A DNA stretch of 64,000 bases from NCBI RefSeq assembly GCF_013131805.1, contig NZ_JABJRC010000004.1, positions 248,001-312,000 of the forward strand, read 5' to 3'. The notes under the pieces are model-generated. The model made no database searches and was not told the DNA's origin. It saw only the letters and a list, made by a program, of their open reading frames with translations. Of this stretch, positions 40,107 through 48,262 are shown piece by piece. Numbering within the stretch: the first letter of the stretch is position 1; every line of letters begins with the position of its first letter. The stretch is from Kribbella sandramycini (GTDB taxonomy: Bacteria; Actinomycetota; Actinomycetes; Propionibacteriales; Kribbellaceae). Made by a program: the position numbers and the translations under genes.

Positions 40107-42394
40107 GCCTCACCTCCAGTGGCGGGTCGCGGGTCGGATGTGGACGGTGGTCTGACGCGAGTGCCCCAGCCGGACGGTTCTGGGCCGAGCTGGATGTGCA
40201 GGTTGCGGATGTGCCGCAGCTCGCGGCCGGAGAGCCAGGGGCGTTCGAGGGTCTTGCCGTCCACTGCGATGGACTGGACATAGGAGACCGACCCACCGGC
40301 CTCGACTGGTTCGAACTCGGCCGTGGTGATCGACAGATCGCCGTCCGGCAGTTGGAGCTTGGACTCCGCGACGGCTGGTGAGCTGACCAGGAACAGGTTC
40401 TGGCCGGCGACTGGGAAGAGGCCGAGCGTCGCCCAGACGTACCAGGCCGACAGACCGCCGGAATCATCGTTGCCGGGCAGTCCGCCGCGGCCGGTGCCGA
40501 ACTGGTTGGCGATCGCGGCGTGGACCACCTCAGCAGTCCGGTCCGGCCGACCGGCGTAGTGATACGCCCACGGCGCCTCGTAGTCCGGCTCGTTGTTCAG
40601 CCCTTCGAACCGGCAGAGCGCGTAGCCGGCGTCCATCTCAGCCACGCTGGGCGCCGTACCCGGCTGGGTGACCGGGGCGGCGTCGTACCCGAAGAACCGG
40701 TCGAGGAGGCGGACGAACGCCTCGTCGCCGCCGGCGAGCGCGATCCGGGCGCGCATGTCGTGCAGCAGCCGGAAGGAGTAGTTCCAGCGGCCGCCTTCGT
40801 AGAACGTCGAGTCGCGCAGTAGGCCCGTGGCCGGGTCGTACGCTGCCCGCCAGCCCTGAGCCAGCTCGCGCATCTGCTGAGCCAGGGGACGGTCACGCAC
40901 CTTGTGGGCGATGGCTGCGGTGCAGTGGTAGGCGTACGCCAGGTCGAGGGTGTGGCTGATCGGGTGGGCGACGCCGTGCACCAGGTAGTCCTCGCCGTAC
41001 GTCCGGCGTAGGTCCATCTCGAGGTGCACCATGGCCCAATCCCAGTCGATGCCGGGCAGGTCCAGCTGGCAGAGGTCGGCGAAGAAGGTGTGCGCGAGCG
41101 CGCTGCCCTGCCGGGAGAAGCGGTCCGCGCCCTTCGCCATCCGGTAGCCGATCGGCAGGTTGCCCTCCTGCTCACAGATCGACAGCAGCGCGCCGGCAAG
41201 CGCAACCGACTGCTCCGGGAACAGAGTGGTCATCAGCGGCAACTGGGTGCGGTAGATGTCCCACATGGTGCAGATGTCGAAGGCGTACGGGCCGGCCGTC
41301 GTCCAGGACGGGCTCTCGTCCGGGGCGAAACACGGCTTGATGAGCGAGTGGTAGAGAGCCGTCCCGAAGATGGTCGCCTGGTCGTCGTTCGACGCGTCGA
41401 TCTCGACCTTGCCGAGGTGCTCACGCCAGGTCGTCGCTGTTCGGGCACGTCGTCCGGGGAAGGTGGCTTGGCCGCGGCCGACGTCCGCCCAGAGGTTCTC
41501 GCGCGCCGTCTCGCACCCGCGCAGCGAGAACCCCAGCCGTACCTCAACGGTCTGCTCAGCCCGCGAGGGCCCCATGAACATCAGCCCGAACGGCCGCAAC
41601 GTCGTCGGCCGGATGTAGTCGAAGTCGAGCCTGGTGCCGCCCGGCATCAGCCGCCGGTCGTACCAAAGCAGCTGGCGCCAGCCAGGCGCATCTACCTCCA
41701 GATGGACCGCCAGCGGCACCCCCTCGACGTGGATCTCCCCCTGCGCCGCCCCCGGCTCCAGCATCGCCAGATGCGCCTTCAACGGCACCGTCCGCCCATG
41801 CGGTATCGCCAGCCCGCCGATCGAGGCATCCACCACGATCCGCGCCGCCTCATGCGCCGGGAACGTGTACCGATGCACCGCCGACTTCGGCCCCACCGTC
41901 AGCTCACACCGCACCCCGGACCCCAGCGTCGCCGCGTAGTACCCCGGCTCCGCCACCTCGTCCGCCAGCTCCCAAGTAGTACCCAGCTCGTCCAGCGGCC
42001 CCACCATCGGCGTCACCCGGAAGTAGTTGTAGTACTTCCGGATCGCCCCGGTCCCCGACTGCTGAAAGTGCGTGAACCCCGAAGCCACCGGCCCCTCGTA
42101 CAACCGCCCCGGCACACCCTCGGTGTTGAACTCGTACACCCCGTACCCCGTCGGGTAAGCCCCCGAGTAAGCACAAGCCGACACCATCCCGAACGGATGC
42201 GTAGCCCCCGGATGCGTATTCCCCACCTGCGGCTTCGGCCACCACCACCCCGCCGCCAGCCCCTTCGGCGCCGCCAGCTCAGTACCCCCCGTCCCCACGA
42301 ACGGGTCAACAAACTCGTACACAGGCTCACCGCCCCACGCGGCCGACTCGGACCCCCAACCTAAGAACCCGATGTTTCCGCCACATGACCCCAA
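40103..42394 (-). CDS. GH92 alpha-mannosidase-like glycoside hydrolase
   Basis: The protein (763 aa from the ATG at 42394) matches GH92, calcium-dependent exo-alpha-mannosidases. 'FVDPFVGTGG' and 'GNTHPGATHPFGMVSACAYS' mark the N-terminal beta-sandwich, 'SGFTHFQQSGTGAIRKYYNY' the linker. 'WDIYRTQLPLMTTLFPEQ', 'EGNLPIGYRMAKG' and the final 'GRGGLPGNDDSGGLSAWYVW' come from the (alpha/alpha)6 barrel. No signal peptide is visible, so it may act inside the cell on imported or endogenous mannosides. An alternative GTG start at 42322 gives 739 aa and drops a poorly conserved leader. It pairs with the GT4 gene by ATGA overlap. Confidence 0.9.
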   Translation of the reverse strand: MGSCGGNIGFLGWGSESAAWGGEPVYEFVDPFVGTGGTELAAPKGLAAGWWWPKPQVGNTHPGATHPFGMVSACAYSGAYPTGYGVYEFNTEGVPGRLYEGPVASGFTHFQQSGTGAIRKYYNYFRVTPMVGPLDELGTTWELADEVAEPGYYAATLGSGVRCELTVGPKSAVHRYTFPAHEAARIVVDASIGGLAIPHGRTVPLKAHLAMLEPGAAQGEIHVEGVPLAVHLEVDAPGWRQLLWYDRRLMPGGTRLDFDYIRPTTLRPFGLMFMGPSRAEQTVEVRLGFSLRGCETARENLWADVGRGQATFPGRRARTATTWREHLGKVEIDASNDDQATIFGTALYHSLIKPCFAPDESPSWTTAGPYAFDICTMWDIYRTQLPLMTTLFPEQSVALAGALLSICEQEGNLPIGYRMAKGADRFSRQGSALAHTFFADLCQLDLPGIDWDWAMVHLEMDLRRTYGEDYLVHGVAHPISHTLDLAYAYHCTAAIAHKVRDRPLAQQMRELAQGWRAAYDPATGLLRDSTFYEGGRWNYSFRLLHDMRARIALAGGDEAFVRLLDRFFGYDAAPVTQPGTAPSVAEMDAGYALCRFEGLNNEPDYEAPWAYHYAGRPDRTAEVVHAAIANQFGTGRGGLPGNDDSGGLSAWYVWATLGLFPVAGQNLFLVSSPAVAESKLQLPDGDLSITTAEFEPVEAGGSVSYVQSIAVDGKTLERPWLSGRELRHIRNLHIQLGPEPSGWGTRVRPPSTSDPRPATGGEA

Positions 42395-42423
42395 GCAACA
42401 CCCGCATTACACCCACCCCAACA

Positions 42424-42459
42424 AACAGCCCCCAACCCGATTCCGGGTCAGGGGCTGTT
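42424..42459. terminator. Hairpin next to the left attachment site
   Basis: AACAGCCCC (42424-42432) pairs with GGGGCTGTT (42451-42459), and the inner AACCCG/CGGGTC region pairs again, with two mismatches between. This was probably the terminator of the native tRNA-Tyr gene before the element inserted. The right-hand tRNA-Tyr has a matching hairpin brought by the element. Confidence 0.7.
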
Positions 42460-42462
42460 ACA

Positions 42463-42519
42463 CGCCTGTGGCGGGTGCAGGGTTCGAACCTGCGTAGGCA
42501 TAAGCCGACAGATTTACAG
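42463..42519 (-). repeat. Left attachment repeat: displaced 3' part of tRNA-Tyr (57 bp)
   Basis: These 57 bp are identical to 51511-51567. They represent tRNA-Tyr from the anticodon loop (CTGTAAA) to past the 3' end, and the sequence diverges exactly at the anticodon loop boundary. The match also continues outside the repeat for GGTCAGGGGCTGTT on the left. It is therefore the displaced end of the original tRNA gene (attL-type site), not a working tRNA. Confidence 0.93.
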
Positions 42520-42846
42520 GGCAGTATCTCCAACGCTGTGAGCTGCACGGTGAGTAGCGGACGACCAAACTTTCGGGCGTACTTGGGGAGGCAAGGGCTG
42601 CTATGCTCTGCACTGATCGACCTTCTCGGACTATTTCGAAGTGGGCCCTGGGTCGAGTGTCAGCGAGGAGCCTGTTCGGCTATCTCGGTGGAACTCGGTC
42701 GCCAGCCCGTACAACTCCGGAGTGACTCCGAACTAGCTCGGTCGCCGGATCGGACCCACGCCACTTGATGGAAGGGCCCCTGGGACGAGTCTCGCGGACT
42801 GCGCCCGGATTTGGCGCCATGTCATCCGCTTGAGAGGAACTCGTCA
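42520..42846. other. Left end of the element without a gene
   Basis: I see no gene in these 327 bases. Two direct copies of CTCGGTCGCC (42694-42703 and 42737-42746) flank a perfect 10-bp palindrome, ACTCCGGAGT (42714-42723). They lie 100-150 nt upstream of the ParB-like gene and may be its binding sites. Confidence 0.4.
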
Positions 42847-44847
42847 ATGTCGAACACGACCCCCTTCACGATCGCCGGGCAGACGATCGACTTCCCCGAC
42901 GTCGCCAACGGCTCCGCGATCAAGAACGCCGCCAAGCGGTTCGAGACCGCCTTCACGCTTCCGCCGGCTGCGGCGTTCGCCATGTCGGCGGCCATGGTCG
43001 ATCCTGCCGACGTGCGCTCGCAGCTCGACCCGACGGACCCGTTCGATCACCTGCAGGCCATCCAGACCCCTGACGGCATCTTCCTGCTCGCCCAGCCGAC
43101 CCGCGTATGGACTTCCCTGGTATCCGGCGACGGCGGGAACGGACGTAGCCGCTACGCGATCCAGACCGCATCCACGAAGGGCACCCGTCCGCGGCCGTGG
43201 CCGATCGGTCGCCACCACAAGCCCGCGATCATCGACTACCACCCCGCGTCTCTGGCGGACATGACCGCGGCCGTTCGCCTGAGCGCCAAGGAGATCCGGT
43301 CCCAGGACCTCATCACTCAGATCTCCCGGAACCCACGTGGCATCTGGAACCCGCCCGTCGTGGTCCTGGCGCGGACCTACGTCAAGTCCGACGACGGCTC
43401 GGTGAAGGAACACTGGTTCCTGCACACCGTGGAAGGCAGCACTCGCGTCGAGGCCTGCCACGAGCTCACCGACGTCGACCCCGCGGCCCCGCTCGAACAC
43501 AGCGACGACCCTCTGGAGTACCTGCGCGACACTCATAAGCGGTTCGTCGAGCGGTTCGAGACCACGCCGACCTCCGTCAAGGCGCTCGGCGCCGCGCGGG
43601 CTGCCACGATGCCGGCGTTGATCGTCGTGGCGGCCGTCGAGGGCGACATGATCACTCCGATCACCGACAACTACCCGGTGATCATCAATGACTACGTCGA
43701 GAGCGTCCACGTCCAGCCGCGGCCGTTCAGCGAGGTCGCCCAGAGCAACGTTATCGGTGAGCGCTTCGTTCTCACACTGGTCAAGGACGGCAAGATGTCC
43801 ACCAAGGACGCCGAAGCCATCCTCGGCCGGGACCCCGACATCACCGGCAAGCCGTCGGTTCGAGCCGCCAACCTCGTCCACACCGTCTGCAACGCCGGGA
43901 ACGATTCGCTGTTGCGGGACTTCCTCATCACCGAGGAGGGAGCGCGGCTCACCAAGATCAGGCGCGCAAAGCTGGTCGGCCCCCTGATCGTTCGGCAGTT
44001 CAACGACGCTGCCGACTCGGCGGAACGCGCATTGATGCGCGCCTTCACCCCCGACCGTCTCCTCTCGCCCTGGAGTATCAGCGGGGACGACAGCGAGAAG
44101 CTCCGCAAGACCTGCATCGCCGACGTTCTGGCGGGCAACTTCAACTCCCCCGCCCTGGCCGAGCTCATGGCCCGCGGCGGCCCTGCCCTGTGCGCCACCG
44201 GTCTGCTGCTGGGCGACCAGGGCTCCACGGTGAAGGGCATCTCCGCCTTGCGGGGCAGTGTAGAGAAGGTGGTCGAGCAACTCGCCAAGACCGCAGGCGG
44301 TGTCAACGTCCTCGCCGACGCGGTGGCCTGGGCCGACAACGAACGCCTGGAGCGCCCCCGCAAGTTCGACGTCGAAGGAAACCAGCTGCTCGACAAGAAC
44401 AACGACCCGATCCACTTCTCCACGGCGTGGGACAACGGCAACATGGGAATCCGCGCGCTGGCCTTCACCGGCGGGACCATCCCGTCGTCGGACAAGAAGT
44501 CGACCGACGACGAGCCCGAGGTGGAGCTGACGCCCGAAGACCGGTACAGGCTCACCGAACAGCGGTTGCTCTCCCTGCTCGTCGAGTCGCACACGAACTT
44601 GCTGGACATGATGGCGGCCAAGGACGCTGACGGCGACAAGTTGATCGCCAAGCTCGGCATGACCACCGCCGAGGTCTACAGCACCCTCCCGGATCGGCTG
44701 TCCAAGCTCTATGCGCGCTACGGCAAGGAGGACGACCTCCTGGCGAGCTTCGACGAAGACGAACTGCCTGAGGCCGAAGAGGTCGAGGACGACGACCTGG
44801 ACGAGGACCTGGAGGAGGACGACGAAGACGAGGAGGCCGACGAGTGA
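42847..44847 (+). CDS. ParB/sulfiredoxin-like domain protein with acidic C-terminal tail
   Basis: The 666-residue protein has a ParB-like segment at about residues 150-215: 'ISRNPRGIWNPPVVVLARTY' then 'HWFLHTVEGSTRVEACHELT', matching the ParB pattern of a proline-rich 'NPR' strand followed by 'EG-TRV-A'. The rest is mostly helical and unrecognised. The last 30 residues are almost all Asp and Glu ('LPEAEEVEDDDLDEDLEEDD'). Such tails mimic DNA or contact basic partners. It could be a partition-type protein, a DNA-modification sensor or a nuclease of the ParB/Srx class. The GIY-YIG gene overlaps its stop (GTGA). AGAGGAA precedes the ATG at 42847. Confidence 0.65.
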   Translation: MSNTTPFTIAGQTIDFPDVANGSAIKNAAKRFETAFTLPPAAAFAMSAAMVDPADVRSQLDPTDPFDHLQAIQTPDGIFLLAQPTRVWTSLVSGDGGNGRSRYAIQTASTKGTRPRPWPIGRHHKPAIIDYHPASLADMTAAVRLSAKEIRSQDLITQISRNPRGIWNPPVVVLARTYVKSDDGSVKEHWFLHTVEGSTRVEACHELTDVDPAAPLEHSDDPLEYLRDTHKRFVERFETTPTSVKALGAARAATMPALIVVAAVEGDMITPITDNYPVIINDYVESVHVQPRPFSEVAQSNVIGERFVLTLVKDGKMSTKDAEAILGRDPDITGKPSVRAANLVHTVCNAGNDSLLRDFLITEEGARLTKIRRAKLVGPLIVRQFNDAADSAERALMRAFTPDRLLSPWSISGDDSEKLRKTCIADVLAGNFNSPALAELMARGGPALCATGLLLGDQGSTVKGISALRGSVEKVVEQLAKTAGGVNVLADAVAWADNERLERPRKFDVEGNQLLDKNNDPIHFSTAWDNGNMGIRALAFTGGTIPSSDKKSTDDEPEVELTPEDRYRLTEQRLLSLLVESHTNLLDMMAAKDADGDKLIAKLGMTTAEVYSTLPDRLSKLYARYGKEDDLLASFDEDELPEAEEVEDDDLDEDLEEDDEDEEADE

Positions 44848-45233
44848 CCCGGCTGACTGCGGGCCGATACCGCGACCTCTGTGCCATCGCCGGAGATGCT
44901 CTCGACCACCCGAGCCCCGAAATCCGCAAGGCGGGATCGGACTTTGGTTGGACCGTCGCCGTCTACCTGCTCGGTCACCGCGATCCTGTCACGAACAAGC
45001 TCATCATCGACTACGTCGGCAGCGCGGTAAGGCCCAGCTCAGACGCCGGCGCCCGCACGCGCGAACACCTCAGAGACCTGCAAAAGAAGGAACGGTTCAC
45101 CTGCCAGGTTGCGCTTCCGCTCCGGCGCGACCTCGCGGTAGGCGACGTCCGCCGGCTCGAAGGAGAGATTGCCAGGGCCCTCGGCGTACCCCGTTGGTGC
45201 CAACGAGTTCCTGGTGGCAGGCGCACCGCGTAA
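44844..45233 (+). CDS. GIY-YIG-like nuclease domain protein, 129 aa
   Basis: The core 'VAVYLLGHRDP' followed by 'IIDYVGSAVRPSSDAGARTR', then EHL, matches the GIY-YIG pattern of a first strand with Tyr-Leu-x-Gly, then Y-V-G-S with a downstream Arg-x3-His. The C-terminal part is basic and Arg-rich ('VPRWCQRVPGGRRTA'), as expected for DNA contact. Small GIY-YIG proteins cut or repair DNA. The GTG start overlaps the ParB-like gene by 4 nt, so the two are made together, and a possible ParB-like sensor/GIY-YIG nuclease pair results. Confidence 0.7.
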   Translation: MTRLTAGRYRDLCAIAGDALDHPSPEIRKAGSDFGWTVAVYLLGHRDPVTNKLIIDYVGSAVRPSSDAGARTREHLRDLQKKERFTCQVALPLRRDLAVGDVRRLEGEIARALGVPRWCQRVPGGRRTA

Positions 45234-45628
45234 GTCCCTCCTCCACGCGGGAGGCGGAGCTCCGGCTCCGCCTCCTCCGCCAACCAGCGAGTGACAAGAT
45301 CGGATCGCACTGTCAGCTTGGGAACTGACTTGTCACCCTCCGGACGCCTGAGGGTACCCACTCCTAGGTGGCAGTCCGGCTGCGACTGGCCGCTGTTGAC
45401 CACTCGTGGCCGGGGCTAGCCCTCGGATCGGGCACGCCCCATGGGCTGAGGTTCCAGGGTGGCAGCCACCCTAGAGGTCTAGAGACTGGCGTCGAGGCGA
45501 CGCGTTCACGTGCGGATGGTAACGGTTGCGCCTCACGGGCACCACGAATCAGGCGACGGTCTCTCTGCATCTCCCCGACACGTCCGAATTGTTCTATTGT
45601 CATCTGCACCTTGGGAGGGGGAGGCATT
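45234..45628. other. Gene-free region with several strong hairpins
   Basis: No gene is visible in these 395 bases. GGAGGCGGAG/CTCCGCCTCC (45249-45258 and 45265-45274) form a perfect 10-bp stem 15 nt after the GIY-YIG stop, a likely terminator. GTGACAAG (45290-45297) is inversely repeated as CTTGTCAC (45329-45336), with GTCAG/CTGAC nested inside. These could form an operator array or an att/ori-like structure. Confidence 0.45.
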
Positions 45629-46855
45629 GTGACTAGTGATCCTGTGAGTGAGTCAGGCGAGCAGACTGTGAGTGCTGAGCTGCTGGCAAAGCCGAAAGAT
45701 CCTTCGGTGTACGTCTGTCGGATGGCGGTTCTAACGCTTCGACTACCGGAAGCAGTTGAGCATTCTTACGGCTCGCCGGAAATGTCAAAGCTCGCAAGTG
45801 AAGCAGATGCGCGTTTGCGCAAGGCGCTGGATGCAGATGCGCGCGTCATCGAGGTCGAACCGCCTGGTGATAACGGCATTGCTAATGCGGCTACATACTA
45901 CTTCACATCTACGGATCAGGAGCAAAGCGACCTGGCCGAAGCTACGGGTGGGTACCAAGTACTCCGGCTTGATGGGATACTGTACTTCCGCGTCCGGGTG
46001 CCAATCAAGAATCAGCCGCTTTATCGAAATATCTCGGATGTGCCAACAGATGAATATCTTGTCGCGTGGGATGGTATTTCCCTTGCGGTCCAATGGCGCC
46101 AGGATAAGTTGTCACCAACGGGCTCTGGGGGGCATGTTGTATTCGATGTCTTGAAGGATGTTGCTGCCGAAGCTGGTTATACTGCTGAGAATATTGCATG
46201 TACAGCAAGTTGTCTCCATGAATTCGTGCATGCAGAACTCGTAACAGTTGCAGATAGTCCGCCTGATCAGCTAAGGACAATCGGACGAACCACGATTGGA
46301 CCGGTCTGCATCCTACCGTTCTCGATGCAGGGTACAGATTTAGAGAACCTCCAGCGCATTGAGAGGATGGTCTCCTACTCTCTGAATTACTATGCGCGCG
46401 GCAGGAATCGCGAGGATGCAATTCATTTCCTTGAGCAGCGGGCGCGAGACGACGCGGCGGAGGTGCTCTATCTTTCGTATGAGCGTGCCGCTCGTCGGCG
46501 ATGGCCGAATCCGGCCGTACTGCTCGACCTGTGGAGACTTCGAGGTTCTCGCTTTCGGACGAGAAAGCTGCTGGCAGGTCTCTGGCTCGCATTGGCCCTG
46601 GTGGACTCACATCGACGCAATTGGGCTGAGGCCGATGAGTTTCTCGCGGAGACAATCGCCGATAACGGTTTGGAGCTGTTGGCGGATTCGCTCGAAATAG
46701 ATCGTGGGGTCAAGGATCTCGATCTTTCGATTGTGCGCTCGACGATCGAGCGAACCGCAACCCATCTAGAGTCGCGACTCGTCGTGCTTGCTACTTTCGC
46801 TGGAGCTGTTGCTGCTTTGGCGGGCGCAGGGCTGACTGTTCTGCTCACCAAGTAG
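45629..46855 (+). CDS. Unknown protein with C-terminal membrane anchor, low GC (408 aa)
   Basis: The frame is clearly coding by a strong ribosome site (GGGAGGGGGAG, 45613-45623) 5 nt before the GTG at 45629. I recognise no domain. The C-terminal 25 residues ('LVVLATFAGAVAALAGAGLT', then VLLTK) form one membrane helix, so the bulk is cytosolic and tail-anchored. Composition is unlike the host: bases 46021-46080 contain 25 G/C of 60. The gene is preceded by inverted repeats and faces MazG. A tail-anchored, AT-rich gene in a mobile element is a typical position for a toxin or defence effector, but this is inference only. Confidence 0.75.
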   Translation: MTSDPVSESGEQTVSAELLAKPKDPSVYVCRMAVLTLRLPEAVEHSYGSPEMSKLASEADARLRKALDADARVIEVEPPGDNGIANAATYYFTSTDQEQSDLAEATGGYQVLRLDGILYFRVRVPIKNQPLYRNISDVPTDEYLVAWDGISLAVQWRQDKLSPTGSGGHVVFDVLKDVAAEAGYTAENIACTASCLHEFVHAELVTVADSPPDQLRTIGRTTIGPVCILPFSMQGTDLENLQRIERMVSYSLNYYARGRNREDAIHFLEQRARDDAAEVLYLSYERAARRRWPNPAVLLDLWRLRGSRFRTRKLLAGLWLALALVDSHRRNWAEADEFLAETIADNGLELLADSLEIDRGVKDLDLSIVRSTIERTATHLESRLVVLATFAGAVAALAGAGLTVLLTK

Positions 46856-47239
46856 CACCGCCTGACGTTGGAGAACGGCGGCAACGTCAGGAGGCTTGTA
46901 CAAATCGCTCTTCTGAACTTTGCCGTCGCGCTCGATCGGCCGCCCCCTTCGGTCCAACTTGGTCATGTTCGCGCGGTGGATCTCGGTGATGATCGCGTCT
47001 AAATCGATGCCGTAGCTGATGGCCGTTCCATAGGCGGCGTAGACGACGTCGGCCAGCTCGTGGGCAATTTCGCCAAGGTTGCCGCCTCGGGTTGCTTCTG
47101 CGACCTCGCGGACTTCCTCGTCCAGGATGCGCTGCCGGGCTTCGGCCAGCTCTGCTGTTAGCGGCGTCGGGCGATCGGGGTGTGACAGGCCGAAGACCTC
47201 GTGGAACTCGCGGACCTTCCGCCAGGGTGACTCACTCAC
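46766..47239 (-). CDS. MazG-like nucleotide pyrophosphohydrolase
   Basis: The 157-residue protein has the MazG/all-alpha NTP-PPase pattern: 'REFHEVFGLSHP' then 'RQRILDEEVREVAEATR' (the E-x3-E-x3-E metal helix) and 'IAHELADVVYAAYGTAISYG' (E-x3-D). It should cleave (d)NTPs to monophosphates plus pyrophosphate, often clearing damaged or alarm nucleotides. The GTG start at 47239 overlaps the NUDIX gene by 8 nt, and the C-terminal 30 residues extend over the end of the convergent unknown gene. The pair MazG-NUDIX is a housecleaning unit. Confidence 0.85.
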   Translation of the reverse strand: MSESPWRKVREFHEVFGLSHPDRPTPLTAELAEARQRILDEEVREVAEATRGGNLGEIAHELADVVYAAYGTAISYGIDLDAIITEIHRANMTKLDRRGRPIERDGKVQKSDLYKPPDVAAVLQRQAVLLGEQNSQPCARQSSNSSSESSKHDESRL

Positions 47240-47807
47240 TGGTGGACCGCTCCGCCGGGACGGTCTCGACCGCCTTCGATTCCGGATGGCGGCCGTACTC
47301 GGTGTAGAGCGGTGAGCCCTGCGCGAGCGCTTCCTGGGCGCGGGCAAGTCGCCGAACCATGGATGGGCGCATGCGGTCGCTCGCCTGATCGAGCGTCATG
47401 AACTGGAAGCGGCGGGCCTCGGTGTCGTCCAACGTGATCTGGTCGATCTGCTCGTCCGTCAGAACACCGCCATCGAAGATGAACATGATTCCGTCGAACC
47501 ACGGGCCGGACGCCGGGATCCAGTCCACTACGAGTGGCGCACCGATCTCGATGTCGATCCCGATCTCCTCGCGAGCTTCACGACGGACGGCGTCTAGGGG
47601 TGACTCATCGAACTCGGTCACGCCGCCGGGGATCTCCAGTGTCGGCTTGTAGACCGCCTCCAGGAAGAGGATCAGACCTTCGCTGTTGCGGACGAGGGCG
47701 CCGGCCGCCGTGGTCTTCTTCGGCAGTCGGGCGGCGATGCCGGCGTTGAACTCCTTCTCCGGCTCGCCATCGGCTGCTACGTCGGCTTCGCGGTAGGGGT
47801 GGGTCAT
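47232..47807 (-). CDS. NUDIX hydrolase
   Basis: The 191-residue protein has the Nudix box 'GGVTEFDESPLDAVRREARE' followed by EIGIDI, in the usual G-x5-E-x7-REUxEExGU spacing. It probably hydrolyses a nucleoside diphosphate derivative. A 30-residue N-terminal extension precedes the domain. The start overlaps the end of a truncated gene remnant (ATGA), which shows that the operon once had another gene upstream. The MazG gene follows with an 8-nt overlap. Confidence 0.9.
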   Translation of the reverse strand: MTHPYREADVAADGEPEKEFNAGIAARLPKKTTAAGALVRNSEGLILFLEAVYKPTLEIPGGVTEFDESPLDAVRREAREEIGIDIEIGAPLVVDWIPASGPWFDGIMFIFDGGVLTDEQIDQITLDDTEARRFQFMTLDQASDRMRPSMVRRLARAQEALAQGSPLYTEYGRHPESKAVETVPAERSTSE

Positions 47808-47949
47808 TTACCTGCACCTTCTGGGTTGAGCCCGCTTTGATCGAGGAAGTCCCCAACAACCTGCGTGGTCTTGTGCGGCTTGAGTTGTGCGGCTAAGCGT
47901 TCAAGGTGGCGACGTGCGCGGTTCGAGTCAACGTTGTCGGTCAGCGCGA
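47804..47949 (-). pseudogene. Remnant of a truncated gene upstream of NUDIX (C-terminal about 45 aa)
   Basis: On the minus strand the frame reads 'DNVDSNRARRHLERLAAQLK' followed by 'PHKTTQVVGDFLDQSGLNPE' and a stop overlapping the NUDIX ATG (ATGA). It has no start codon and is cut at about 47949, exactly where a plus-strand gene fragment begins. It is therefore the surviving tail of a larger gene. The family is not identified. Confidence 0.6.
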
Positions 47950-48183
47950 CTCGACTGGATCACCAAGCACTGCCACAAGACCGGCCGCAACACCTTCAGC
48001 CGACGAGATGCCCTCCGCTCCCTCCATGGACGCGCAAGGTTCGCCACCGCCGCACACCTCGAACCCGCCTTCAACCTCCTTGAAGACCACGGCTACATCC
48101 GCGCACCCGTCACCGACAAGCCCGCCAAAGGCCGGCCCTCGTCCACCTACGAAGTCCACCCCGCAGTCCTCGCGAGGCAGTGA
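47944..48183 (+). pseudogene. Remnant of a DUF3987-type primase/helicase (C-terminal winged helix)
   Basis: The fragment reads 'RLDWITKHCHKTGRNTFSRR', 'DALRSLHGRARFATAAHLEP', 'AFNLLEDHGYIRAPVT' and ends 'GRPSSTYEVHPAVLARQ'. This is the typical C-terminal end of DUF3987 (YfjI-like) proteins of actinobacterial integrative elements. The rest of the gene, including ATPase and primase regions, is missing. It meets the NUDIX-side remnant head-on at about 47945, marking a deletion or recombination junction. Three in-frame ATG or GTG upstream are not used, since the domain is cut. Confidence 0.65.
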
Positions 48184-48262
48184 CAAAAGTGCCAAAACTA
48201 TCCCCGCGCGGAGTTCTGTCACTTTTGTCACCGTCTCTCGACTCTCTGAAGGAGACATCAGC

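Noticed and set aside
42463..42519. Second tRNA-Tyr gene
   Set aside because: Only the 3' part is present; the 5' half and anticodon stem are missing, so it is an attachment repeat.
42847..44847. Plasmid-type ParB of a partition system
   Set aside because: No ParA gene and no parS-like array nearby; the length and acidic tail are unlike ordinary ParB.
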